Below, piece after piece: positions 35,949-43,424 of a stretch of 64,000 nt of DNA; position 1 is the stretch's first letter, and every line of letters begins with the position of its first letter. Both the position numbers and the translations under genes were made by a program. The notes under the pieces were generated by a model. That model was not told the origin of the DNA. It did no database searches and saw only the letters and a program-made list of their open reading frames with translations. This stretch comes from Halorubrum aethiopicum (lineage in GTDB: Archaea; Halobacteriota; Halobacteria; Halobacteriales; Haloferacaceae), in NCBI RefSeq assembly GCF_001542905.1, contig NZ_LOAJ01000002.1, positions 1-64,000 of the forward strand. Reading direction: 5' to 3'.

Positions 35949-36360
35949 CCGTTCTATTACGACTCTAATGGTACTAACCATTCCGCAGGCTCCGTCAGAT
36001 AACGAGGCAGGGGCCTTCTTCCCACCTTCTGTGTTCGGTACGGCGGCGTATCCGGCTGGTCACAGTCTGGTAGGTAGCATCCCAACCACATTCCTACGTG
36101 AGAAGTACAGCCGAGATTGGTGAACGGATTGTGTCGATCGAGACACGTCCGCTATACAACGTCGGCTGAACAAGTCCCTGTCGTGCTGTCGGGCGGTGGT
36201 TTCGAGAGCCAGTTGGTTACGCATCATTCCGTCCTCGTTCGTATTCTACGCGTTCGTTCGCCGTCCACACCACTCGTGACGAGTGTTCCCTTTTGAGCAT
36301 CTGATGTGCTTGAAGGTCTGATGTGAGTAGGTTATGCTGGTTGGGCACCTCTAGAGACGA

Positions 36361-37158
36361 ATGGCTGGAACATCTGTTACTCCAGATCAGGAGCGGAGCA
36401 TAGAGTATCATCGACCGTCCACGACGGAGACGTCCGTCGGGCGAGCGAGCGTAATCGCCGGGCTCGCACTCTTGTTGATGACTGTCCTCGCTGTGTTCGC
36501 TAACTTCGTCGTGTTAGACGGACTCGTCACACCGGGGGATGCGACCGCAACAGCGACTGCCGTCGCGGAGGCCGAAGCCACGTTCCGACTCGGCGTCGCG
36601 AGCCTCTTCGCGGTCGCCGTACTCGATTTAATCGTTGCGTGGGCGTTGTACACCGTGTTCAAGCCGGTACACGCTGGTATCGCGCTCCTCTCTGCGTGGT
36701 TTAGAGCCGTCTTCGCTGGCATCTTCATCGTCGCGATCAGTCAGCTCATGAGCGTCCCGCAGCTACTAGGTGCGATCGGGTCTGGATTCACCACCGAGCA
36801 ACAGTACACCCAGGCACTGCTGAGCATCGAGGCGTTTTACAACATATGGGATGGCGCACTGATTCTGGTCGGCCTCCATCTGGTGATGGTCGGCTATCTG
36901 CTGTACAAGTCTAACGCTGTTCGGTCGTACACTTCGGGCCACGTGCCGAAGGTATTGGGACTTCTCCTCGTTCTCGCTGGAGTTGGCTACGTGGTAGATA
37001 GTTTCGGGCGGGTACTCTTTGCTGGCTACACCTTCGAGGTAGCTGTGTTCACCTTCGTGGGTGAGGTGTTGCTGATTCTCTGGCTGTTCGTCTACGGGCG
37101 TCGAATCAGCCAGGAGGAGGAAAACATGGACGATGCGTCGGCGTCCATGATGACCTGA
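36361..37158 (+). CDS. DUF4386 family membrane protein 2
   Basis: The 265-residue protein has about seven membrane segments. It contains GRASVIAGLALLLMTVLAVFANFVV near the start, LDLIVAWALYTVFKPVH, and a long loop FTTEQQYTQALLSIEAFYNIWDGALIL, all of which fit DUF4386. The late stretch VPKVLGLLLVLAGVGYVVDSFGR is also typical. Function unknown. It follows about 400 bp of DNA in which I see no gene. Confidence 0.8.
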   Translation: MAGTSVTPDQERSIEYHRPSTTETSVGRASVIAGLALLLMTVLAVFANFVVLDGLVTPGDATATATAVAEAEATFRLGVASLFAVAVLDLIVAWALYTVFKPVHAGIALLSAWFRAVFAGIFIVAISQLMSVPQLLGAIGSGFTTEQQYTQALLSIEAFYNIWDGALILVGLHLVMVGYLLYKSNAVRSYTSGHVPKVLGLLLVLAGVGYVVDSFGRVLFAGYTFEVAVFTFVGEVLLILWLFVYGRRISQEEENMDDASASMMT

Positions 37159-37441
37159 GACTGGAACTGACCGTTGGAGAAGTGATACGAGACCGGAACG
37201 TCACGTGGGTCTTGTTCACCGTGGTCGACTCGTGTGTGCGTACAGTACGAAAGAAGCCGTCCGTTCGCGATCGGCCGAGATATACACCTACTACTGTGTG
37301 ACTCCGATTCTATCGCCTCCACTGACCGACACGCGCGCTGTATTCAGTCAAAGACCATATTATCAATTGAGAATTTCAACAGAACCACGAATATCTAAAG
37401 AATTCAACAAATCCGATTTCAGCAAATTTGAAGATCGAATC
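37159..37441. other. 283-bp gap with IS-end-like motif
   Basis: No gene is supported. An inverted IS-end-like motif GAATTTCAACAGAACC lies at 37371-37386, facing the one at 34363. It marks the right edge of the 31-37 kb segment, next to the replication gene. Confidence 0.4.
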
Positions 37442-38638
37442 TCATGCCGATTTACACGCTTCCATGACGAGTTCGGGTGCGTCAACGAGTTGATTCACCG
37501 TATGCGCGCCTTTTCCCTTTCCGCGACCCTTTCGGTCCTGCTCGATCAACGAGAGGAACGCGAGTTCGGAAAGTAGGTCGCGGACGCGCCGAATTTTCAG
37601 CGGGTCAGTTCCCTCACGTTCACAGACTACTTCATAGGCGGAATACACCTGCTTCGAGGGGATCATCGCGTCATCGTCAGTCGATTGTTGCATCTGGAGG
37701 GCGAGCCCTTGGAGGAGATACTTCGAGTGCTCAGGTTGCTTCCCAATGAGTTCGGCTAGTCGAGCCTCTTCCTCGCGTTCGTGAGCTTCATCGACGTACT
37801 CAACGCGAACGTGGTCGTCGCCGTGTTCGTCGGCGATCTCGCCGGAATATCTGAGAATGTCGATCGCCTTCCGGGCGTCGCCGTGTTCTTTCGCCGCGAG
37901 TGCTGCGACCTTCGGGATCACGTCGTCGTCAAGGACATCTTCCCGGAATGCGTCGGCCCGGGAGTTGAGGATATCGCGTAATTGATTCGCGTCGTACGGT
38001 GGGAATACGAAGTCTCGCTCGGAGAGACTGGATTTGACACGCTCGTTGAGCGACTCCTTGTACCGAATCTTGTTGCTGATCCCGATGATTCCGAGTGTAC
38101 TGTCTTGGACCTTTCCGGCTTCCGCCGCTCGCGAGAGCTGCATGAGAACGTTGTCGTCTTCGAGTTTGTCGATCTCGTCGAGAATGATGATACCCACGTC
38201 AAGAAGAGCATCGAGAATTTTCCAGAGACGGCGGTAGTAATCGGACGTAGAGACGCCCGACGCCGGAACGCTCACGCCCGTTTCGTCCTGGTTGTTGAAC
38301 GATTCAGCGATAGTCCGGACGGTTTGTGTTTCTGTCGAGTCTTGAAAACAGTCGATGTAGGCGACGGCGACGTCGACGCCATTCTCGGCAGCGGCCTCGG
38401 TGAGATCCTGCGTAATGTACTTCGAGCAGAGGCTTTTGCCGGTGCCCGTCTTGCCATAGATCAACACGTTGTTCGGCGTCCCCCCTCGCTGGGCGTCCTT
38501 GATCGCGTTCGCGAGGTTCGCGAGTTCTTCTTCGCGACCAATGATCCGATCACCTTCGGGAAGGTGGCTCACACGAAGGAGCTCCTTATCAGCAAAGATG
38601 GGGTCGGGATCCCCGAAGAATGACTCCGTATCGCTCAT
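37442..38638 (-). CDS. cdc6: Orc1/Cdc6 replication initiator
   Basis: I start at ATG 38638 (MSDTESFFGDPDPIFADKELL). The 398-residue protein is an AAA+ ATPase with Walker A GKTGTGKS (62-69), Walker B IIILDEIDKLE (D154, E155) and a sensor segment TLGIIGISNKIRY, followed by a C-terminal winged helix (KQVYSAYEVVCEREGTDPL). This is the archaeal origin-recognition protein that loads the MCM helicase. It reads away from an origin with seven boxes (38682-39329) directly upstream, the standard arrangement for haloarchaeal origins. It probably defines the replicon to which 37-64 kb belongs. Confidence 0.95.
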   Translation of the reverse strand: MSDTESFFGDPDPIFADKELLRVSHLPEGDRIIGREEELANLANAIKDAQRGGTPNNVLIYGKTGTGKSLCSKYITQDLTEAAAENGVDVAVAYIDCFQDSTETQTVRTIAESFNNQDETGVSVPASGVSTSDYYRRLWKILDALLDVGIIILDEIDKLEDDNVLMQLSRAAEAGKVQDSTLGIIGISNKIRYKESLNERVKSSLSERDFVFPPYDANQLRDILNSRADAFREDVLDDDVIPKVAALAAKEHGDARKAIDILRYSGEIADEHGDDHVRVEYVDEAHEREEEARLAELIGKQPEHSKYLLQGLALQMQQSTDDDAMIPSKQVYSAYEVVCEREGTDPLKIRRVRDLLSELAFLSLIEQDRKGRGKGKGAHTVNQLVDAPELVMEACKSA

Positions 38639-38778
38639 GCGAAGTCGCACTCACCCGACCCATATCAATCTTCGCCACCGTCTTGCCGCTGTAAACACGA
38701 GTCCGTACTAGACGCTCCGGTGATGTATGGTTGAACCCCGTGGTTTCCCACGGTTTGAGGACCACGGTCTCATAGCGG

Positions 38779-38844
38779 ACCCCTCGTTGCCGCTGTAAAC
38801 GCCGTATCGGGGTCGGTCCCACACCCCGGATTGCCGCTGTAAAC
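38779..38844 (-). repeat. ORB cluster, left (two strong boxes)
   Basis: On the minus strand both boxes read GTTTACAGCGGCAA followed by a GGGGT tail. A third, weaker box without the G tail lies nearer the initiator gene at 38682-38695. The boxes are 20 bp apart. Confidence 0.85.
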
Positions 38845-39123
38845 ACGGATGGTGTCTGACCTCCAGATGAAACCACGGATGAAGCGGCAAATGTCGCCAG
38901 AGAAACGGTCAGCTACTCGATCTAGGAGAGAACACGACGGTAGCACGACGAGCGGTTCACGTCTTCGACGCCAAAACGTCGTGGCGTCTCAGTATGCCAA
39001 AAGCGTGGTACGGTAGCAAACAACACGCTTTGTCATAAAGCTACTGGTTGAAGACGAGTTGATGGCGAGGTCATGTGAGGAGGTTCTTTGGGATTTCACG
39101 TGAATGAACCGCTCTCTCGCCGT

Positions 39124-39329
39124 CTTACAGCGGCAACGAGGGGTCCGTCTCATCCGTCACGCCATACTGTCGTTCTGGGAGAGGGTTACAGCGGCAACGT
39201 GGGGTGTGTCTATTCGAACATCGTCTCCGTGTTTCGAGACGACTCTTTACAGCGGCACTCCGGGGTGCCGTCTACACGTCTCATCAAACCGCGATCGCCG
39301 GAGGTGTTTACAGCGGCAACGAGGGGTGT
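39124..39329 (+). repeat. ORB cluster, right (four boxes)
   Basis: Boxes at 39124, 39185, 39246 and 39306 read TTACAGCGGCAAC or, in the third, TTTACAGCGGCACTC, each followed by GGGGT. Starts are spaced at 61, 61 and 60 bp, close to six helical turns, so bound initiator proteins would sit on the same face of the DNA. Confidence 0.9.
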
Positions 39330-39779
39330 TTCATCGTGTCGCCTCGCTATCCCGATAGCGTCACCGAGTTTACTTTCACTTCCACTACGCCTTTGGCTCT
39401 CTCTTAACCGTCTGGCACCAGTAGGTAGAGTCGCGGCTCGGCCGGTCGCTATCGGCGCAACCCCCTACACGTCTCCCAGGTCATCGGCGCTTTTCTCGTC
39501 GATGGCCTATTCCCCCTCAGTACGTGCCTGAAAATCGTGGATCCGTGGAATGTAATTTCGAGTATTCGTCGAGACAATCGCTGTTGCTTCGTGAAAATGC
39601 CTTCACAGTAAGGGGGTGTGCCGAGGAGCGACAAACACCGGTGTTGCCGCATTGATACGCTATTTTGCCCTACATAATAAACACTTTGGACAACGTATCA
39701 CGAATGGTAACACAACTCTATTTCGGCATGAAACTTGTCAGGGACCACTTTTACCATTTCATGTAACGGCGGATCAATC
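39330..39779. other. 450-bp gap between origin and TOPRIM gene
   Basis: I see no gene. CTTTTACC at 39748-39755 lies about 25-31 bases before the ATG at 39780 and is a likely TATA element for a leaderless transcript. The stretch 39372-39407 (CACTTCCACTACGCC then TTGGCT) loosely recalls the promoter elements at 8.3 and 10.4 kb but lacks the same spacing. Confidence 0.4.
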
Positions 39780-41405
39780 ATGACGAATAAGTCTCGTGAC
39801 ACACTCGATTCAGTTCGATTTGCTGATCTCATCGATTCTGGTGACGACATCCCTGCGCTCGCGGATCGACTCAAATCGATCGCCGCCGCCGAACGCGACC
39901 AGGGACTAGAAACGACTGTCGACGAGCTGCTCGCACAGAGTCGCCGGAATGATGCCGCGTATCTGATGCCATCGGACATCGAGAAGGCCGAGTGGGTCGC
40001 CGATCTGTACGAGCGTGAAGACCGACCCGACGAGCACGCTCGCGACTTTCACTATCGGCTCGTCAGTGGGGAGTACGAGCGGCGCAACGGCGAGCCGTAC
40101 GTGAATAGTGATACGTGCTGGAAAGAACTGAATGAGGCGTTGAAGTGGGCAAGGATCCTCCGGTATATCGAGCCCGGCGAGATGGAGAACACGCGGAATC
40201 ACACCGTCACGCCGACTGCCTTTGACGATGTCGAGCGACCTCTTCCGGAGTCGGGGCCGAGTCTCGATGACGCGAGTACTGACGTCGACGTGGACGATGG
40301 GTTCCGATCACCGCGCATCCCACAGGAAGTAACACTCGCGCGGGCGTTGTTCGAAGACGCCGACGAGTTCATCGCGACGGCCGCGAAGATGATCGCCGAT
40401 CAGACCTTCCGTCGGGTGTACTTCTCCGAAAGCGCCGAACAGCGGTACTACATCGAGATATGGTGTGAGAAATCCGGCGTCGTTCCCGAGGATCTGGCCG
40501 GCGAGTACGGGGCGACGATCCGCGAGTCCGGGCAGGGTGAGTTCTCACTCGGGATGGTCGAGGAAGCGATCACGATCGCGTCAAAACGCGATCAGGATCT
40601 GGCCGTGATCGTCGTGAGTGACTACGACGCCGCAGGAAACGACATGCCGCTTTCGGCTTCGCGAAAGCTAGAGGTCCTCGGCGCGCTCGATGACGTGGAA
40701 GTCGAAGTGACGCAGGGCGCGATCACGAAAGACCAGGTCGAAGAGTACGGCATCCCCGGCAACCCGTCGGCCTCGAAGGTACCGAAGGGACTGGAGGAGG
40801 GCGTCCGCGGGGCGAAAGGCTACGAGACGCAAAAAGAGCTGTTCCGCGAGTATGCCGGCCAATTTCCAGTGGAACTCCAGGGGTTCACGTCGACAGAGCC
40901 CGAGGCGTTCGAGGACGAACTGGAGTCGTCGCTCGCGACGTTTTACGATGCCGAGCTCGGCGACCGGATCAAATCGGAGGTTCGTGAGGCTCGCGAGCGA
41001 GCGCAACGCCGACTCGTCGACGCGTTCGGGCAGCACCGCGAGGAGATACAGACCGCGCTCGACAAATTACACCAGGGCCTCGATCGCTACGATGACGAAA
41101 TGACCCCACATGTGAACGCCACGATCGACGGGCTTGAACGGCTCGCGGCTCGGGAGCAACAGGTGCGCGACGAGTGTGAGATTCGCGAGCGACGCGATCG
41201 CGTTGAGGACGTGGTCGACCGCGTGGATCACCGCGCCGTCGTCGCAGAGGTGGCCGTGCCGGTCCCCAACCCCGAGACGCCGGGGATTGATGATCCGATC
41301 CTCGACACTCGCCGGTCGTTTCTGGAACAGTTGAACGCGTACAAGCGACACAACATGCGCTCTGAAAGCGACGACGACAGCGGAGGTGGCGACACCCGAG
41401 AATAG
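39780..41405 (+). CDS. TOPRIM-domain protein (topoisomerase VI A/primase-like)
   Basis: The 541-residue protein starts at ATG 39780, set by a TATA-like element about 27 bases upstream. The central region has a TOPRIM signature: YYIEIWCEKSG (E230) and, after a strand, IVVSDYDAAGNDM (D281, D283). Such domains bind magnesium in topoisomerases, primases and OLD nucleases. The N-terminal 200 residues are mostly helical. The C-terminal third is a long Arg/Glu-rich coiled coil. The position beside the origin suggests a role in replication or partition. No Tyr-type topoisomerase active site can be assigned with confidence. Confidence 0.75.
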   Translation: MTNKSRDTLDSVRFADLIDSGDDIPALADRLKSIAAAERDQGLETTVDELLAQSRRNDAAYLMPSDIEKAEWVADLYEREDRPDEHARDFHYRLVSGEYERRNGEPYVNSDTCWKELNEALKWARILRYIEPGEMENTRNHTVTPTAFDDVERPLPESGPSLDDASTDVDVDDGFRSPRIPQEVTLARALFEDADEFIATAAKMIADQTFRRVYFSESAEQRYYIEIWCEKSGVVPEDLAGEYGATIRESGQGEFSLGMVEEAITIASKRDQDLAVIVVSDYDAAGNDMPLSASRKLEVLGALDDVEVEVTQGAITKDQVEEYGIPGNPSASKVPKGLEEGVRGAKGYETQKELFREYAGQFPVELQGFTSTEPEAFEDELESSLATFYDAELGDRIKSEVREARERAQRRLVDAFGQHREEIQTALDKLHQGLDRYDDEMTPHVNATIDGLERLAAREQQVRDECEIRERRDRVEDVVDRVDHRAVVAEVAVPVPNPETPGIDDPILDTRRSFLEQLNAYKRHNMRSESDDDSGGGDTRE

Positions 41406-41435
41406 GTCGACCTCGACGACAGCAAAAGCGGGATT

Positions 41436-41454
41436 GTTACTATTCCATAGTAAC
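41436..41454. promoter_or_regulatory. palindromic operator O2
   Basis: GTTACTAT-TCC-ATAGTAAC lies 31 bases after the TOPRIM gene and 93 bases before the ATG at 41547. The arms are perfect. Confidence 0.75.
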
Positions 41455-41546
41455 GATGGTTGTACGTGATAACCAGCAAAGGTCGGATTGACCCTTCGAT
41501 ACACACCGAAGAACTGTTTACCTCTTCTTGAGCAGGTTACGAGAGA

Positions 41547-41984
41547 ATGGCCGACCGAGTGGATCTTAATCGTCTCAAATCACCTGGGTCTCTTCTCGTA
41601 CTTGGGACGGTGGGGTTTATCCTACTCATTCTCACCTTCATCATCGAGGTCCGGATCATATTCGAGAATCCTGCGTTTGGTGATATCACGGATGTTTTTC
41701 GTGTATTTTGGAGTCTTATTCTCGCAGTGGCGACTCTTGGTTCGTTTGCTCTTGCTGTACACAGCTACCGACGCGACGATGATCCGAGTGGCCCCCCGAC
41801 GCAATTCAGTGTCAGGGGCAGAAACCACGATATCGACTTCCATGTACACATTGGTGAATCCGATGACTCGGGTGAGTCAGAACAGCCTCAAGAAGAACAT
41901 GAGGAAGCTGAAGAAGATAGCGAGGAACTGCGTCCAGATCCAGTCCCTGAGTCCGAAAAAGCAGAGGATTCAGACGAGCGTTAA
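41547..41984 (+). CDS. small membrane protein with acidic tail
   Basis: The 145-residue protein has two hydrophobic segments (SLLVLGTVGFILLILTFII and FWSLILAVATLGSFALAV). A long cytoplasmic or external tail follows, dominated by Glu, Asp and Ser from about residue 95. No family is recognised. Its stop overlaps the end of the convergent gene at 41981. Operator O2 lies upstream, so it is probably part of the element's regulon. Confidence 0.65.
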   Translation: MADRVDLNRLKSPGSLLVLGTVGFILLILTFIIEVRIIFENPAFGDITDVFRVFWSLILAVATLGSFALAVHSYRRDDDPSGPPTQFSVRGRNHDIDFHVHIGESDDSGESEQPQEEHEEAEEDSEELRPDPVPESEKAEDSDER

Positions 41985-42295
41985 AGGTCGATTTGTCGGG
42001 TTAGCCACTCTCGTGCGGCCGCCGAAAGCATGGCTTCCCACGAACTGAATCCCGTGTGCTTGTCAACGTATCTGTCAAATTCAGCCTCGTCGATCTTCTC
42101 AAAGTCCTCTTCTGATTCGACGGTCCAACGGCTTTCCTCGAAGAACTCAGAAATCGAATCGAAGTCCGTATTCGTGGCCATGAACCCGTCGGTGAACAGC
42201 TCCTCCATCGGGATGTCCTGCTCGACATCGAGGGAAGTGGATAGCTCGTCGAACTGATCAGCGAGTTCTTCGAACCCTTCGATCTGGACGCTCAT
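41981..42295 (-). CDS. hypothetical acidic protein
   Basis: I start at ATG 42295 (MSVQIEGFEELADQFDELS). The 104-residue protein is very acidic and mainly helical, with FDSISEFFEESRWTVESEEDF and a C-terminal WEAMLSAAAREWLTRQIDL. The first 20 residues loosely recall the beginning of HK97 gp10-like phage proteins, but the rest does not support that. It is convergent with the small membrane protein. Operator O3 lies 157 bases upstream. Confidence 0.6.
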   Translation of the reverse strand: MSVQIEGFEELADQFDELSTSLDVEQDIPMEELFTDGFMATNTDFDSISEFFEESRWTVESEEDFEKIDEAEFDRYVDKHTGFSSWEAMLSAAAREWLTRQIDL

Positions 42296-42451
42296 ACTCG
42301 GATAATAGCCGAGGAATGTATTAAAATACAGGGCTGTGGGTTTCCTACTCTCATTCCTACAGCGTTCCTCTGGGGTTGGTGTGAGCCACATCATGCTCTC
42401 TGGGAACGAGGATAACGATAATGGCGACGCTGTCGACGGCGTGTGACGCTT

Positions 42452-42470
42452 GTTACTATCTGATAGTAAC
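42452..42470. promoter_or_regulatory. palindromic operator O3
   Basis: GTTACTAT-CTG-ATAGTAAC lies 16 bases before a 12-bp repeat array, in the 650-bp gap between 42296 and 42945. Confidence 0.75.
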
Positions 42471-42486
42471 GTGTGAATGTCGGAAC

Positions 42487-42606
42487 GGTATCCGTTCCGG
42501 TACCGCTACCGGTATCGATATCGGTACTGTTGACGGTAGCGCAAGCGGTACCATGAGCGGTATCGATATCGGTATCATATACGGTACCGTAATCGGTATC
42601 GTCTAT
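42487..42606 (+). repeat. ten-unit 12-bp tandem repeat array
   Basis: Ten consecutive 12-base units each begin GGTA; the consensus is about GGTATCGNNATC, and units 3 and 7 are identical (GGTATCGATATC). Each unit is partly self-complementary. The array lies next to operator O3, with no convincing gene from 42296 to 42945. Candidates are iterons for a replication initiator, a partition site, or a regulator-binding array. A frame crosses it but also runs through the operator, so I do not regard it as coding. Confidence 0.8.
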
Positions 42607-42945
42607 AGATGTGCTTGTGAGTTACTCTTAGACTGTATTAGATGGTGATTGTTGGCGGCCTGAAATCGAGTAAAGTCGTCGCGCGGTGATCGTGGGTGTC
42701 TGTGTGTCCCTTCGGAAGCAACAGAAACAAACGAACACCGTGGTGTCACCTGGGAATATTCTGAGGAACGGCCGCGCGAAGGATACTGCGTACGCGGGTC
42801 GTCCGGTCGCGCGCCTGAGATGCGAAACTGCCCTTCGTCTAGACACGGAATGGATGAAATTCGATGGTAGTGAGGCGTGCTCCAGTTGAAACCCCGGTTT
42901 CGTGTCGAGCGCGAAATGACGATCGCGCTCACCAATTCTGAGTAG
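42607..42945. other. 339-bp gap upstream of the repeat array
   Basis: No gene is supported. A perfect short palindrome, GAAACC-CC-GGTTTC, lies near 42890-42903, about 45 bases beyond the stop of the TRAM gene on the minus strand. It could be a transcription end or a protein site. Confidence 0.35.
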
Positions 42946-43389
42946 TCATATTCCGCGAGGATTCCGATCGACCACAGTCGCGAAGGCGACGTTCTCCTGT
43001 GTCCGATCAATCTCTACAGTGACGTAATCACCGACTCTCGTGTCGGGGACGATCACGACGTACCCACGTTCGATTTTCGCGATCCCGTCACCTTGTTCGC
43101 CGATGGCCTCGATTTCGACCTCACAGCGATCGCCCTCCTCAACTGGCGGCCCTGCTGATTGTTGCGATCCTGCCGATGGAGATGTTGGCTGATCTGTGGA
43201 TTCAGTCGATGTCTCCGCCGTCGACGACGACGAGATTACCGCGACTCGGTATGTCTCTCCAATTTCAAGAGAGCCGCTCTCGATTTCTCGTGCCGGAACC
43301 GTGATTTGATACTCACCATCTCGTTGCTCAATTGTCTCAGAATACAGTGTACGAAGCGACTCGGAGAGTTCCATTGTAGCGTTCGACAA
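42946..43389 (-). CDS. TRAM-domain protein
   Basis: The 147-residue protein has an N-terminal beta segment (YQITVPAREIESGSLEIGETYRV), a Ser/Thr/Pro/Gln-rich linker, and a C-terminal TRAM domain: GDRCEVEIEAIGEQGDGIAK, YVVIVPDTRVGDYVTVEI and VAFATVVDR. TRAM domains bind RNA; haloarchaeal single-TRAM proteins may act as RNA chaperones. It is the last gene of the long minus-strand run, 35 bases downstream of the ATPase gene. Confidence 0.85.
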   Translation of the reverse strand: MSNATMELSESLRTLYSETIEQRDGEYQITVPAREIESGSLEIGETYRVAVISSSSTAETSTESTDQPTSPSAGSQQSAGPPVEEGDRCEVEIEAIGEQGDGIAKIERGYVVIVPDTRVGDYVTVEIDRTQENVAFATVVDRNPRGI

Positions 43390-43424
43390 TCTATGCGTAC
43401 CATCTTGATTCTACGGTACGAAAT

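Larger units (their letters stand above)
38682..39329. other. replication origin with two inverted ORB clusters
   Basis: Seven copies of a box with core TTACAGCGGCAAC-N3-GGGGT surround a 280-bp centre. Three face left (38682-38695, 38779-38800, 38821-38844) and four face right (39124-39146, 39185-39208, 39246-39267, 39306-39329). This matches haloarchaeal origin recognition boxes with a G-rich tail. The centre (38845-39123) contains an AT-richer part and a 7-bp inverted repeat GACGCCA/TGGCGTC at 38967-38988, a likely unwinding region. No gene lies between 38639 and 39779. Confidence 0.92.

Noticed and set aside
37205-37576. Plus-strand frame across the orc1 3' end
   Set aside because: It overlaps the clear orc1 coding sequence on the other strand and spans an IS-end-like scar; no recognisable features.
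38682-39329. CRISPR array
   Set aside because: The repeats are inverted relative to each other, irregularly spaced on one side, and match origin recognition boxes next to orc1.
39372-39407. Fourth copy of the CCATGGCT-N5-CTTTTAC promoter
   Set aside because: Only the CACTTCCACT word and TTGGCT are shared; the spacing differs and no gene starts at the expected distance.
42487-42606. CRISPR or large satellite
   Set aside because: Units are only 12 bp with no spacers.
42421-42648. Plus-strand frame encoding a Gly/Ile/Thr repeat peptide
   Set aside because: It runs through palindromic operator O3 and the 12-bp array; the peptide pattern is simply the translation of the DNA repeat.
42603-43010. 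135-residue minus-strand frame upstream of the repeat array
   Set aside because: It overlaps the TRAM gene end and has a basic, Ser/Arg-rich composition unlike real haloarchaeal proteins.
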